Shown piece after piece: positions 1-8,721 of a stretch of 8,721 nucleotides of DNA. The position numbers were made by a program, and so were the translations under genes. The DNA comes from Halomonas halophila (GTDB taxonomy: Bacteria; Pseudomonadota; Gammaproteobacteria; Pseudomonadales; Halomonadaceae). Below the pieces are notes generated by a model. That model did no database searches and was not told where the DNA came from. It saw nothing but the letters and a program-made list of their open reading frames with translations. The DNA is taken from the NCBI GenBank assembly GCA_002433675.1, contig DJIP01000084.1, positions 1 to 8,721 on the forward strand. The letters run 5' to 3'. How positions within the stretch are numbered: the first letter of the stretch is position 1; every line of letters starts with the position of its first letter.

Positions 1-1
1 C

Positions 2-388
2 GGCAAGTTCCCGGACTACGAGCGTGTCGTGCCCAAGGGTGGCGACAAGGTCTTCATCGCCGAGCGTTCGGAACTGCGTCAGGTGCTGTCGCGCACCGCC
101 ATCCTCTCCAACGAGAAGTACCGTGGGGTGCGGCTGAATCTGGAAGAGGGCAACCTGAGGGTGATGGCCAACAACCCGGAGCAGGAAGAGGCCGAGGAAA
201 ACATCGCCATCGAATACAGTGGGCCCGCCATGGAGATCGGCTTCAACGTCGGCTACCTGATCGATGTGCTTAACGCCGTGGGTGAGGATCGCGTGCAGAT
301 GACGCTGGGCGATCCCAACAGCAGTGCGCTGATGGAAGAACCCGGTGGCGGCGAAGCCCTCTATGTCGTGATGCCGATGCGCCTGTGA
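2..388 (+). CDS. dnaN: DNA polymerase III beta subunit (sliding clamp), C-terminal part
   Basis: The window opens inside this gene, in the frame beginning at base 2, and only the last 128 residues are present. The family is normally about 366 residues, so this is the third clamp domain and the end of the second. The beta clamp is a ring-shaped homodimer that slides on DNA in the cytoplasm and tethers polymerase III and many repair proteins. The open start, a run typical of the clamp (GKFPDYERVVPK), the RTAILSNEKYRGVRL segment and the C-terminal YVVMPMRL all match DnaN. The C-terminal MPMRL strand forms part of the partner-binding groove. A GTG at 29 is an internal valine codon, not the start. 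The stop lies 28 bp before recF, as expected for the dnaA-dnaN-recF-gyrB cluster. The identification is very secure; only the truncation by the window edge limits it. Confidence 0.97.
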   Translation, partial: GKFPDYERVVPKGGDKVFIAERSELRQVLSRTAILSNEKYRGVRLNLEEGNLRVMANNPEQEEAEENIAIEYSGPAMEIGFNVGYLIDVLNAVGEDRVQMTLGDPNSSALMEEPGGGEALYVVMPMRL

Positions 389-416
389 CGGTATCCGTTG
401 TCAGCAAGGCCTTTCC

Positions 417-3964
<3,548 letters not shown>

Positions 3965-3996
3965 CGCAGCAGAAAGCCTCAGGCCCATGGCCTCGA

Positions 3997-4012
3997 TGTT
4001 TCACGTGAAACA
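3997..4012. promoter_or_regulatory. parS: parS site 3 (gyrB 3' region)
   Basis: Perfect TGTTTCACGTGAAACA; the palindrome extends to 20 bp (3995-4014). It sits between the gyrB stop and the terminator hairpin, so it is in transcribed but untranslated DNA. Confidence 0.93.
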
Positions 4013-4021
4013 TCTCGCGAC

Positions 4022-4056
4022 AAAACCCCGATCTCCAGGATCGGGGTTTTTTCTTT
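4022..4056 (+). terminator. Rho-independent terminator after gyrB
   Basis: GC-rich stem CCCCGATC (4026-4033) pairs with GATCGGGG (4039-4046) around a 5-nt loop, followed by TTTTTTCTTTTTT. Four A residues precede the stem and pair with the T run, so it could also work in the reverse direction. It closes the dnaN-recF-gyrB transcription unit. Confidence 0.93.
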
Positions 4057-4177
4057 TTTAGTATCAGTAGTTTGCCAGCGGCTGGATGGTTGGATGGCTG
4101 TGTGGCTGGCTTCTTGAGAGGGCCTGTATCCCAGGGCAGGGCAGCGCGCATCAGGCTTTTGTTGCCAGTTGGCGTTG

Positions 4178-4186
4178 TGTGTATAG
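4178..4186 (-). promoter_or_regulatory. Weak DnaA-box-like sequence
   Basis: TGTGTATAG on the + strand is one base away from the reverse complement of the consensus TTATNCACA. It is noted only because a perfect box occurs 177 bp to the right; on its own it could be chance. Confidence 0.2.
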
Positions 4187-4354
4187 CGAGGGGGAAGATT
4201 CACGTCTGAGCGCACGCCATGCGCTGTGGTCGGAAAATTCCGCTGGTGGGCGGCCGGTGTGTCGGCGATGGAAGTCAGTGGACGTCGGTGGATGTCAGTA
4301 GAGGAAAGACCAAGGCGCGGTGTCACCATGGCGGTTGCATGGTAGGCAAGAGTT

Positions 4355-4363
4355 TGTGGATAA
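4355..4363 (-). promoter_or_regulatory. Perfect DnaA box
   Basis: TGTGGATAA on the + strand is the exact complement of the high-affinity DnaA box TTATCCACA, and it continues as TGTGGATAAAC. It lies 14 bp to the left of parS site 4. A single box could be a DnaA titration or regulatory site, or part of a spread-out origin; I do not see the clustered boxes of a canonical oriC. Confidence 0.6.
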
Positions 4364-4377
4364 ACGTTGGGCTTTCA

Positions 4378-4393
4378 CGTTTCACGTGAAACA
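4378..4393. promoter_or_regulatory. parS: parS site 4 (first-base variant)
   Basis: CGTTTCACGTGAAACA: 15 of 16 bases match the consensus, with C for the first T. The inner 14-bp palindrome (4379-4392) is intact. The left flank reads TTTCACG directly before it, a partial duplication of the half site (4373-4379). Confidence 0.85.
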
Positions 4394-4440
4394 TCTGGCG
4401 CTTTGAGGTCCTGCTGCTCAAGTCAGGACTGCTCACCTCT

Positions 4441-4475
4441 TTGATATCAATTGTCTGATCGATATCAGGTTTCGT
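4441..4475. other. AT-rich segment with two GATATC palindromes
   Basis: The 10-bp palindrome TTGATATCAA (4441-4450) and a second GATATC (4461-4466) lie 18 bp apart in the most AT-rich stretch of the gene-free interval. TATCAATTGTCTG (4445-4457) is a near match to the IHF consensus WATCAANNNNTTR. It is located about 80 bp from the DnaA box. No function is established. Confidence 0.25.
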
Positions 4476-4676
4476 GTTGAACAAAGAAGGTTAGCTGAGT
4501 TACAGGCAGCTACTCAGAGGAGTTGTCTCCACCACATACGGTGAGCTATGAGCGTCGTGGTCGCACGATGCGGCGTATCGATACTCTTGGCGTCATCTTC
4601 GTGAACGGGGTGGCAGCAGGGAATGAGAAAGGCAGGAATAGAGGGGTTGGTTGGGAGGGATTGCTTGGGAGGGGGG

Positions 4677-4736
4677 AAGGTGAGGGGAGGGGAAGGTGAG
4701 GGGAGGGGAAGGTGAGGGGAGGGGAAGGTGAGGGGA
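4677..4736 (+). repeat. G-rich 16-bp tandem repeat (about 3.75 copies)
   Basis: The unit AAGGTGAGGGGAGGGG occurs three times without a mismatch (4677-4692, 4693-4708, 4709-4724) and is followed by 12 bases of a fourth copy (4725-4736). Each copy carries two GGGG runs separated by one A, so any two copies supply enough G tracts for an intramolecular G-quadruplex. The + strand is almost pure purine apart from one T per unit. The purine-rich bias starts earlier, from about 4619, with diverged G-rich sequence. The block lies between parS sites 4 and 5. Confidence 0.93.
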
Positions 4737-4788
4737 AAGCGCACGACAAGCCATCATCGGGTAGCGCTTGTGGCCTCGCGCTCCTCAA

Positions 4789-4804
4789 TGTTTCACGTGA
4801 AACA
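4789..4804. promoter_or_regulatory. parS: parS site 5
   Basis: Perfect TGTTTCACGTGAAACA, palindrome extending to 18 bp (4788-4805), 411 bp after site 4 and 52 bp after the G-rich tandem repeat. Confidence 0.93.
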
Positions 4805-4863
4805 TCACGGCATCGGGCTCGAGATCCCAGGGCCGGGACCACTGCGTCTTGCTCTCTGCATCT

Positions 4864-4890
4864 TGTTATCTAGGGCCTGTTATCTGGGGC
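4864..4890 (+). repeat. Short direct repeat, 14-nt period
   Basis: TGTTATCTAGGGC (4864-4876) and TGTTATCTGGGGC (4878-4890) differ at one base. It resembles a local slippage duplication. The TTATC core recalls a DnaA box but lacks the CACA half. Confidence 0.5.
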
Positions 4891-5111
4891 TTGTTGGCTC
4901 TCAGGTTCCAGACGGGATGACGTGATTGCCGCAGTATCGGAAAGGTGTCCGTGCGGCTGTGTGCTATATGGCGCCATGGCACGCACAGTCATCGCAGAAA
5001 GACCTGCAATATCGCGCCAAGACGACATCCATGGCGGGCAAGACGCAAGAGCAACCCCCGCGCGCTAAGCTATTGTCTGGACAGTGATATGCAGAGAGAG
5101 CCATCTGTCCA

Positions 5112-5127
5112 TGTTTCACGTGAAACA
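5112..5127. promoter_or_regulatory. parS: parS site 6 (longest palindrome)
   Basis: Perfect TGTTTCACGTGAAACA. Flanking bases continue the symmetry to a perfect 24-bp palindrome at 5108-5131, the longest of the seven sites. It is located about 105 bp beyond the gmhB stop. Confidence 0.93.
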
Positions 5128-5177
5128 TGGAGGGACGCAGTCGCGGTAGATGACGGGGGAGCTACGTCGGTGGATAG

Positions 5178-5196
5178 GCCCGGCGGCACACCGGGC
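5178..5196 (-). terminator. Possible hairpin terminator after gmhB
   Basis: GCCCGG (5178-5183) and CCGGGC (5191-5196) form a 6-bp GC stem with a 7-nt loop about 36 bp beyond the gmhB stop. There is no T run on the - strand, so it is either a weak or Rho-assisted terminator or a chance hairpin. Confidence 0.3.
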
Positions 5197-5231
5197 GGCG
5201 AAGAAGGGGGCGAGATTGGCACAGGGACGAT

Positions 5232-5801
5232 TCAGGTATCCAGGGTGCCTTGCAGTAGTTGGTCGACAAAACCAGCGAGATCGTCAAAGACGTCCGCCTC
5301 GCTGCCAGCCCGGCCAAGCTCAGGATGCTTGACCAGTGTGCGCTCTCCCTTGCCGGTACGCACCAACGCAAGGCGGCAGCCCATGGCAGTGCCTGCCTCA
5401 AGATCCCGGTAGCTGTCGCCCACCATCCAGGCGCCTTCCAGGCTGTCGAGTGCCAGCGCATCCTGTATCTGCCGGAGTAGACCAGGCAAGGGCTTGCGAC
5501 AATCACAGCGGTCGTCGCTGACGTGAGGGCAGTAGGCGATATGCTCGATCCGACCGCCCTCGGCCTCCACCAAGCTCAGCATCCTGTTGTGCATGGCCTC
5601 CAGCGTTGCTTCATCGTAGTAGCCGCGAGCGATGCCGGACTGGTTGGTGGCAACAGCGACTGTCCAGCCTTGTCGAGACAGTCGGGCGATGGCGGTGATG
5701 GCGCTGGGGTAGGGGACCCACTCTGCGAGCGACTTGATATAGTTGTCGGAGTCATGATTGATCACTCCGTCACGGTCGAGAATGACGAGTCGTGGAGCCA
5801 T
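5232..5801 (-). CDS. gmhB: D-glycero-beta-D-manno-heptose 1,7-bisphosphate 7-phosphatase
   Basis: This 189-residue cytoplasmic HAD-family phosphatase removes the C7 phosphate of heptose bisphosphate in the ADP-heptose pathway for LPS inner core. HAD motif I is DRDGVIN at residues 9-15 (nucleophile D9, acid/base D11), motif II is TNQSG at 52-56, the lysine of motif III is in CRKP (K103), and motif IV is GDSYRDLEAG (D129, D133). The zinc loop is C91-x-H93 with C99-x-C101, characteristic of GmhB and absent from histidinol phosphatases that lost it. E. coli GmhB has 191 residues. The ATG at 5801 begins the conserved MAPRLVILDRDG; its ribosome site is weak. The frame stays open upstream to 5885, but that extension is just parS site 7 read as MFHVKH. 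gmhB is convergent with gyrB. In Pseudomonas a gmhB-like gene sits near glyS-glyQ after gyrB; those are not seen here. Confidence 0.93.
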   Translation of the reverse strand: MAPRLVILDRDGVINHDSDNYIKSLAEWVPYPSAITAIARLSRQGWTVAVATNQSGIARGYYDEATLEAMHNRMLSLVEAEGGRIEHIAYCPHVSDDRCDCRKPLPGLLRQIQDALALDSLEGAWMVGDSYRDLEAGTAMGCRLALVRTGKGERTLVKHPELGRAGSEADVFDDLAGFVDQLLQGTLDT

Positions 5802-5856
5802 GGGTCTGCCTGGTCTGTGCAATGGGAAAGGGTGGTCGCTATCACGCAACCGGCCC

Positions 5857-5885
5857 AGTGTAGGGGCATGTTTCACGTGAAACAA
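5857..5885 (-). promoter_or_regulatory. Candidate sigma70 promoter of gmhB overlapping parS
   Basis: On the - strand TTGTTT (5885-5880) is followed after exactly 17 bp by TACACT (5862-5857). The matches to TTGACA (3/6) and TATAAT (4/6) are modest, but the spacing is ideal and the start would leave a leader of roughly 50 nt. The -35 element and most of the spacer lie within parS site 7, so ParB could occlude it. Confidence 0.3.
5869..5884. promoter_or_regulatory. parS: parS site 7 (upstream of gmhB)
   Basis: Perfect TGTTTCACGTGAAACA, no extension beyond 16 bp. It lies 68 bp upstream of the gmhB start codon and 757 bp from site 6, and is the rightmost copy in the window. Confidence 0.92.
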
Positions 5886-6117
5886 TCGGGTGCTGTCGAG
5901 GCCGCGTGCATGGACCTCGTCGCCGTTCTTGCCAAGCTCGCCGCCGTTCCCGCCGGTCTGTTCATTTGCCAGCGAAAGGTCGTGCTATTGTCCGCCATGT
6001 CGAAGCCGTCGCCTGGATCACGCCTGTCTTTCGCACTTTCCACCATCCCTTGCTTGCCGTGTTCCACAAGCCAAAGTTCGCATCGCCCCCTATCTCTTTG
6101 CTCTTGCCGGCAACACC

Positions 6118-7077
6118 TTAGTCCGAATGTGGTGGCGACGATATGTCGGTGGCCATATCTGTCGCGCCGGCTGCCGCCAGCGACACGGGTATCGAATCGT
6201 TCAGGTGATCGAGCAATGCCCGTACCCGCAGCGGGGGATCCCGTCCTGGAAGCAGCGCGTGGATGCTGATGTCTGGCAGCGACCAGTCCTCGAGCACGGG
6301 CACCAATTTGCCGGCTTCCAGCGAGGCCCCGACGATGGAACGGGAGGTATGAAGGATACCGATACCTGCCTCTGCAGCGATCACCAGGGCGTGACCGTAG
6401 TTGGCCCTGTAGCTTCCGCTGACCGGCACATTGTGAATCTCGTCGCCTCGGCGAAGTGGCCAACGCTGAATGCCCTGAAAGCGCGTGTAGTGAAGGCAGT
6501 TGTGGTGCAGCAGGTCCAGTGGATGACGTGGTATGCCGTGGCGTTGAAGATAGACCCTCGACGCCACCAGCATGCGCTGATCTGCCGCCAACGGATGGGC
6601 GACGAGGCGAGAGTTCTCGAGCGCCCCGACTCGCACTGCCAGATCGTGCGCGGACGAGGCGATATCAACAAAGCGATCGTCGAAGTCGGCGTCAACTTCA
6701 ATGTCTGGATGACGATCGAGAAATTCGGGCAGATAGGGCGCAATATGCAGCCGGCCGAAATTGACGGGAAGGGATAGGCGGATCAGGCCCCGCGGTCGGT
6801 CACTGATGTCCTGCAAGGTATCTGCTGCCTTGTCGAGTAACCGTAGAGCAGGGACGGCGCGTTCCAGATAGGTACGGCCCGCCAGGGTCAGGGAAACCTC
6901 ACGGGTGGTCCGGTGCAACAGTTTCGCCCCGAGCCGAGCTTCCAGGGCGTCGAGGCGACGGCTGACAGCGCCGCTGGTGAGGTTGAGCTGTTCGCCGGCC
7001 GCGCGCAGAGAGCCGTGTCTTGCCACTTCCACCAGGGCGAGCAGTCCAGCGACCAGTGTGTCGTGATGGGATGGCAT
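6118..7077 (-). CDS. LysR-family transcriptional regulator (CrgA/DmlR-like)
   Basis: This 319-residue protein is a LysR-type regulator. The winged helix-turn-helix lies at about residues 8-66, with the family pattern LVEVARHGSLRAAGEQLNLT, then SGAVSRRLDALEARLG and LLHRTTR (53-59). A linker helix follows, then a periplasmic-binding-protein-like effector domain (about 90-300) starting GLIRLSLPVNFG and including AAEAGIGIL. This N-terminus and the RLSLPVNFGR segment fit the CrgA-like subgroup. The ATG at 7077 gives the usual 300-320 residues and has GAGGG 6 nt upstream; the longer frame to 7191 adds 38 residues with no family match. The gene is divergent from the dehydrogenase at 7522, and LysR proteins commonly control the divergent gene and themselves. 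The target and inducer cannot be read from sequence. The last 20 residues or so are Ala/Ser-rich and unconserved. Confidence 0.9.
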   Translation of the reverse strand: MPSHHDTLVAGLLALVEVARHGSLRAAGEQLNLTSGAVSRRLDALEARLGAKLLHRTTREVSLTLAGRTYLERAVPALRLLDKAADTLQDISDRPRGLIRLSLPVNFGRLHIAPYLPEFLDRHPDIEVDADFDDRFVDIASSAHDLAVRVGALENSRLVAHPLAADQRMLVASRVYLQRHGIPRHPLDLLHHNCLHYTRFQGIQRWPLRRGDEIHNVPVSGSYRANYGHALVIAAEAGIGILHTSRSIVGASLEAGKLVPVLEDWSLPDISIHALLPGRDPPLRVRALLDHLNDSIPVSLAAAGATDMATDISSPPHSD

Positions 7078-7177
7078 GGTGCACCCTCGTCCAGAGGCAG
7101 TGGGATGGTTGCTGCGCGAGTCGCCATGGGGCCAGGGTCGATGGCCGCCGTGGCGGCTACAGAGTCTTCCTTTTAGC

Positions 7178-7193
7178 GCTTGTCGCCACAAGC
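7178..7193. promoter_or_regulatory. Candidate operator palindrome
   Basis: GCTTGT (7178-7183) and ACAAGC (7188-7193) form a perfect inverted repeat with a 4-bp centre, about 100 bp upstream of the regulator start. It does not fit the strict T-N11-A LysR box, but its position in the divergent promoter region makes it a candidate binding site. Confidence 0.25.
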
Positions 7194-7200
7194 TTCATGC

Positions 7201-7280
7201 ATCGCATCGCATCGCATCGCATCGCATCGCATCCCATCGCATCCCATCGCATCCCATCGCATCCCATCGCATCCCATCGC
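7201..7280 (+). repeat. Pentanucleotide microsatellite (ATCGC/ATCCC)
   Basis: Sixteen uninterrupted pentamers: six ATCGC (7201-7230), then five copies of the 10-bp unit ATCCCATCGC (7231-7280). The 10-bp layer shows that one G-to-C variant was amplified together with its neighbour. The preceding CATGC at 7196-7200 looks like a decayed copy. The left edge is 124 bp upstream of the regulator start; the right edge is 241 bp upstream of the dehydrogenase start. Confidence 0.96.
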
Positions 7281-7344
7281 TAGCTCAGATACTGCCAGTG
7301 ACTATGCTTCAGTGGCTCTTGCTGTGGGGGTGGCGCGGGCTATG

Positions 7345-7390
7345 CCAGCCCCAGCCCCAGCCCCAGCCCCAGAGCCAGCCCCAGACCCAG
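7345..7390 (+). repeat. CCCCAG hexamer repeat
   Basis: About seven hexamers of the CCAGCC/CCCCAG type; the first four or five are perfect and the last ones diverge (AGAGCC, AGACCC). The strand is C-rich, so the opposite strand carries regularly spaced GGGG tracts. It lies in the untranslated region 132-177 bp upstream of the dehydrogenase. Confidence 0.9.
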
Positions 7391-7521
7391 CGCAGCGAGA
7401 GACGGCTGCGAGTCGAGACCTTATTGTTGAGTCTAGCGCAAGACAGTACTCCGCGAGCTTCGCTACTGCGCTGATCGCCGACTAGCCAAGATATGGGAAA
7501 GCCAACGAGGAGGCTGTTCCC

Positions 7522-8688
7522 ATGTTACTGGAAGCGCGTTTACGCCCATTGGTATCGCTACGTCACTTTCGTCAATTCCGCTCGGATAGGGTGGGGTCTG
7601 AAGGGATCAAAGAATACCAGGTAGCACGCCGCGACCTGGCCGGCGACGAAGTGCGTATCAGGGTCGCTGCGGTGGGGCTCAACTATCGTGACAGGGCGCT
7701 ACAGGACGGCAGCTACCTGCCGCAGATGCCACGCCCCTTCGTACCGCTGTCGGAAGGCTCCGGGGTGGTGCTGGAAACGGGAAGGGAGGTTCATGACCTC
7801 AGGGTGGGACAGCCGGTGCTCGGCCACTATACCAGCGACTGGATATCTGGTGCTTTCGAGGAGCCCTATCACGCCTCAAAGCTGGGTGGCCCTCGTGATG
7901 GTTGGTTAGCGGAAGAGGTCATCGTCCCGCGTCGTGCGCTGGTCGCTGTGCCATCTGGCTGGCGGCTCGAACAAGCCGCTGCATTGGCGATCTCCGGCGT
8001 CACGGCCTGGAAGGCGCTCGGCGACCTGGATGAACTGCAGGGCCGTTACCTGCTGTTGGCGGGAACCGGTAACGTGTCGCTGCAGGCCTTGGAGCTGGCG
8101 GCTGCGGCAGGTGCTCGGCCTATCGTGGTAACGTCGCGACCCGCCTTGGCGCCCCGGCTCAGGGATTTAGGCGCCGAAGCCGTGATTGTTCGAGAGGGCG
8201 GGGCGGCCGACGTGGCGTCCCAGGTGATGGCCGTCACCGAGTCTGAGGGCGTAGCGCGTGCCATCGATGTGGTGGGAGGGCAGTTTCTGGTCGATGCTAT
8301 TCTGCCGTCCATGGCCACCAATGGGCGGATTGCCCTGGTGGGCTTTCTCGAGAGCGGCCGTGTCGAGGGTGATCTGGTGGGACCGGCGATTCGCAAGTTA
8401 CTGCGTCTGGAAGGGATCAGCGTGGGCAGCCGTGATGACCTGGAGGCCCTGCTTCGTTATATGGATCACCATGGACTGAAGCCCGCTATCGGCCGTCGTC
8501 TGAGCGCCGACGACTTGCCTGAGTGGTTCGCCTACGGCCCCGTGGGCAGTGGCTTGTGTTCGGGCACCATAGCCGACCGTCACCCGAGCGTGGGCCTGTC
8601 GGCAACTAACCCGCCAGACAATGATCTCGAACTGGGCAAGACGCTGGTGATCATGGATCAGCGGCTGGCGGAAAGTATCGCCGAGTAA
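7522..8688 (+). CDS. Zinc-independent medium-chain NAD(P)-dependent alcohol dehydrogenase/quinone oxidoreductase-like
   Basis: A 388-residue MDR-superfamily oxidoreductase of the cytoplasm. The GroES-like N-terminal domain has VAAVGLNYRDRAL (LNYRD at 53-57) and PFVPLSEGSGVV. The Rossmann domain has GTGNVSLQALELAAAAGARP from residue 181, followed by VVTSR, the typical NAD(P) loop. The catalytic and structural zinc cysteines are absent; the only cysteine is C346. Family members are usually about 335-345 residues. Here the N-terminus is somewhat long, and about 40 extra residues sit between EWFAY (335-339) and the terminal GKTLVIM (372-378), a place where relatives go almost directly into a GKVVI-like strand. 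The start ATG has GAGGAGG 8 nt upstream (7507-7513). It is divergent from the LysR gene, which probably regulates it. The substrate cannot be inferred. Dehydrogenase fold is certain; exact activity is not. Confidence 0.88.
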   Translation: MLLEARLRPLVSLRHFRQFRSDRVGSEGIKEYQVARRDLAGDEVRIRVAAVGLNYRDRALQDGSYLPQMPRPFVPLSEGSGVVLETGREVHDLRVGQPVLGHYTSDWISGAFEEPYHASKLGGPRDGWLAEEVIVPRRALVAVPSGWRLEQAAALAISGVTAWKALGDLDELQGRYLLLAGTGNVSLQALELAAAAGARPIVVTSRPALAPRLRDLGAEAVIVREGGAADVASQVMAVTESEGVARAIDVVGGQFLVDAILPSMATNGRIALVGFLESGRVEGDLVGPAIRKLLRLEGISVGSRDDLEALLRYMDHHGLKPAIGRRLSADDLPEWFAYGPVGSGLCSGTIADRHPSVGLSATNPPDNDLELGKTLVIMDQRLAESIAE

Positions 8689-8721
8689 TGCGGCGGCGGT
8701 GGGGCGCTGAGTAGAGCGGCG

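Larger units (their letters stand above)
3965..5231. other. Gene-free interval gyrB-gmhB: parS cluster, possible origin/centromere DNA
   Basis: About 1.27 kb between the convergent gyrB and gmhB genes. Reading frames here are short, use atypical residues, lack good ribosome binding sites and are crossed by parS and G-rich repeats, so I see no gene. It contains four parS sites (3997, 4378, 4789, 5112), the gyrB terminator, a perfect DnaA box, an AT-rich patch with GATATC palindromes, a 16-bp G-rich tandem repeat and a short TGTTATCT direct repeat. From about 4060 to 4740 the + strand is strongly G/T-rich. The interval is best described as the core of the ParB-binding centromere. An origin role is possible but only one strong DnaA box is visible. 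Confidence 0.6.
5802..6117. other. Intergenic region upstream of gmhB
   Basis: 316 bp between the gmhB start and the LysR-gene stop. It contains parS site 7 and a candidate gmhB promoter. The part from about 5900 to 6117 holds no convincing gene; the + frame starting at 5998 has an unnatural residue mix and runs into the regulator gene. I see no clear terminator for the regulator gene. Confidence 0.5.
7078..7521. promoter_or_regulatory. Divergent promoter region, regulator and dehydrogenase
   Basis: 444 bp between the two divergent start codons. It must hold both promoters and, by family habit, the LysR binding sites. Visible contents are a hairpin-like palindrome at 7178-7193, the pentanucleotide microsatellite at 7201-7280, and the CCCCAG repeat at 7345-7390. 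Open frames crossing the repeats translate as low-complexity IASHR/IPSHP and PAPAPA/PQPQPQ peptides and are not considered genes. No clear sigma70 promoter was found for either gene. Confidence 0.55.

Noticed and set aside
4548..4604. Short frame starting ATGAGCGTCGTGG after a GGTGAG sequence
   Set aside because: Only 18 residues, spacing of the ribosome site too short, no sign of conservation available.
4546..4842. Proline/serine-rich antisense frames over the G-rich repeat
   Set aside because: They are translations of the 16-bp repeat (PSPPLTF-like periodicity) plus a parS site; no gene features.
5169..5177. Second DnaA box candidate GGTGGATAG
   Set aside because: Two mismatches to the consensus, both at outer positions; too weak to call.
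5802..5885. N-terminal extension of gmhB beginning MFHVKH
   Set aside because: The first codons are parS site 7 read by chance in frame; the conserved HAD motif begins right after the ATG at 5801 and the resulting length fits the family.
5998..6269. Frame on the + strand starting MSKPSPGSRLSF behind a TGCTATTGT promoter-like sequence
   Set aside because: The product has an unnatural residue mix, overlaps the regulator gene and lacks a ribosome site; the promoter-like sequence has no -35 at a proper distance.
7078..7191. 38-residue N-terminal extension of the LysR protein
   Set aside because: No family resemblance, and the ATG at 7077 has a good GAGGG site and gives normal length.
7180..7485. 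Open frame through both simple repeats (IASHR/IPSHP then PAPAPA)
   Set aside because: Begins with TTG, low-complexity product generated by repeats, no recognisable domain or good ribosome site; other frames through the repeats are equally open.

Overview
The window looks like the origin-proximal part of a gammaproteobacterial chromosome. It has the classic dnaN-recF-gyrB order, GyrB is a gammaproteobacterial-type subunit of 806 residues, and the DNA is fairly GC-rich. The protein sequences feel closest to Halomonas and relatives (Halomonadaceae, Oceanospirillales), but that placement is from memory and is only moderately certain.

Left part (1-3964): the 3' end of dnaN (sliding clamp), then recF and gyrB, all on the + strand. 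recF follows dnaN after 28 bp, and the recF stop overlaps the gyrB start by 4 bp (ATGA), so this is a compact operon. It ends at a strong intrinsic terminator at 4022-4056.

Middle part (3965-5231): about 1.27 kb with no credible gene. It holds four copies of the ParB-binding centromere site parS, one perfect DnaA box, an AT-rich segment with two GATATC palindromes, and a G-rich 16-bp tandem repeat with G-quadruplex potential. Three more parS copies flank it: two inside recF and one in front of gmhB. Seven parS sites therefore lie within about 5 kb; six are the perfect TGTTTCACGTGAAACA and one differs at the first base. This cluster is the strongest non-genic signal in the window and marks it as the likely chromosome-segregation centromere next to oriC. 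The parA and parB genes are not in the window.

Right part (5232-8688): on the - strand, gmhB (heptose bisphosphate phosphatase for LPS core) and a LysR-family regulator. Divergent from the regulator is a zinc-independent medium-chain (quinone oxidoreductase-like) dehydrogenase on the + strand. The 444-bp gap between regulator and dehydrogenase contains an 80-bp pentanucleotide microsatellite and a CCCCAG hexamer repeat, both possible sources of length variation at this divergent promoter.

I found no CRISPR array, tRNA, rRNA, transposase, phage gene or defence system. The interesting material is the architecture of the parS cluster (including parS written into recF codons and into a candidate gmhB promoter) and the simple-sequence repeats, rather than a new enzyme system.
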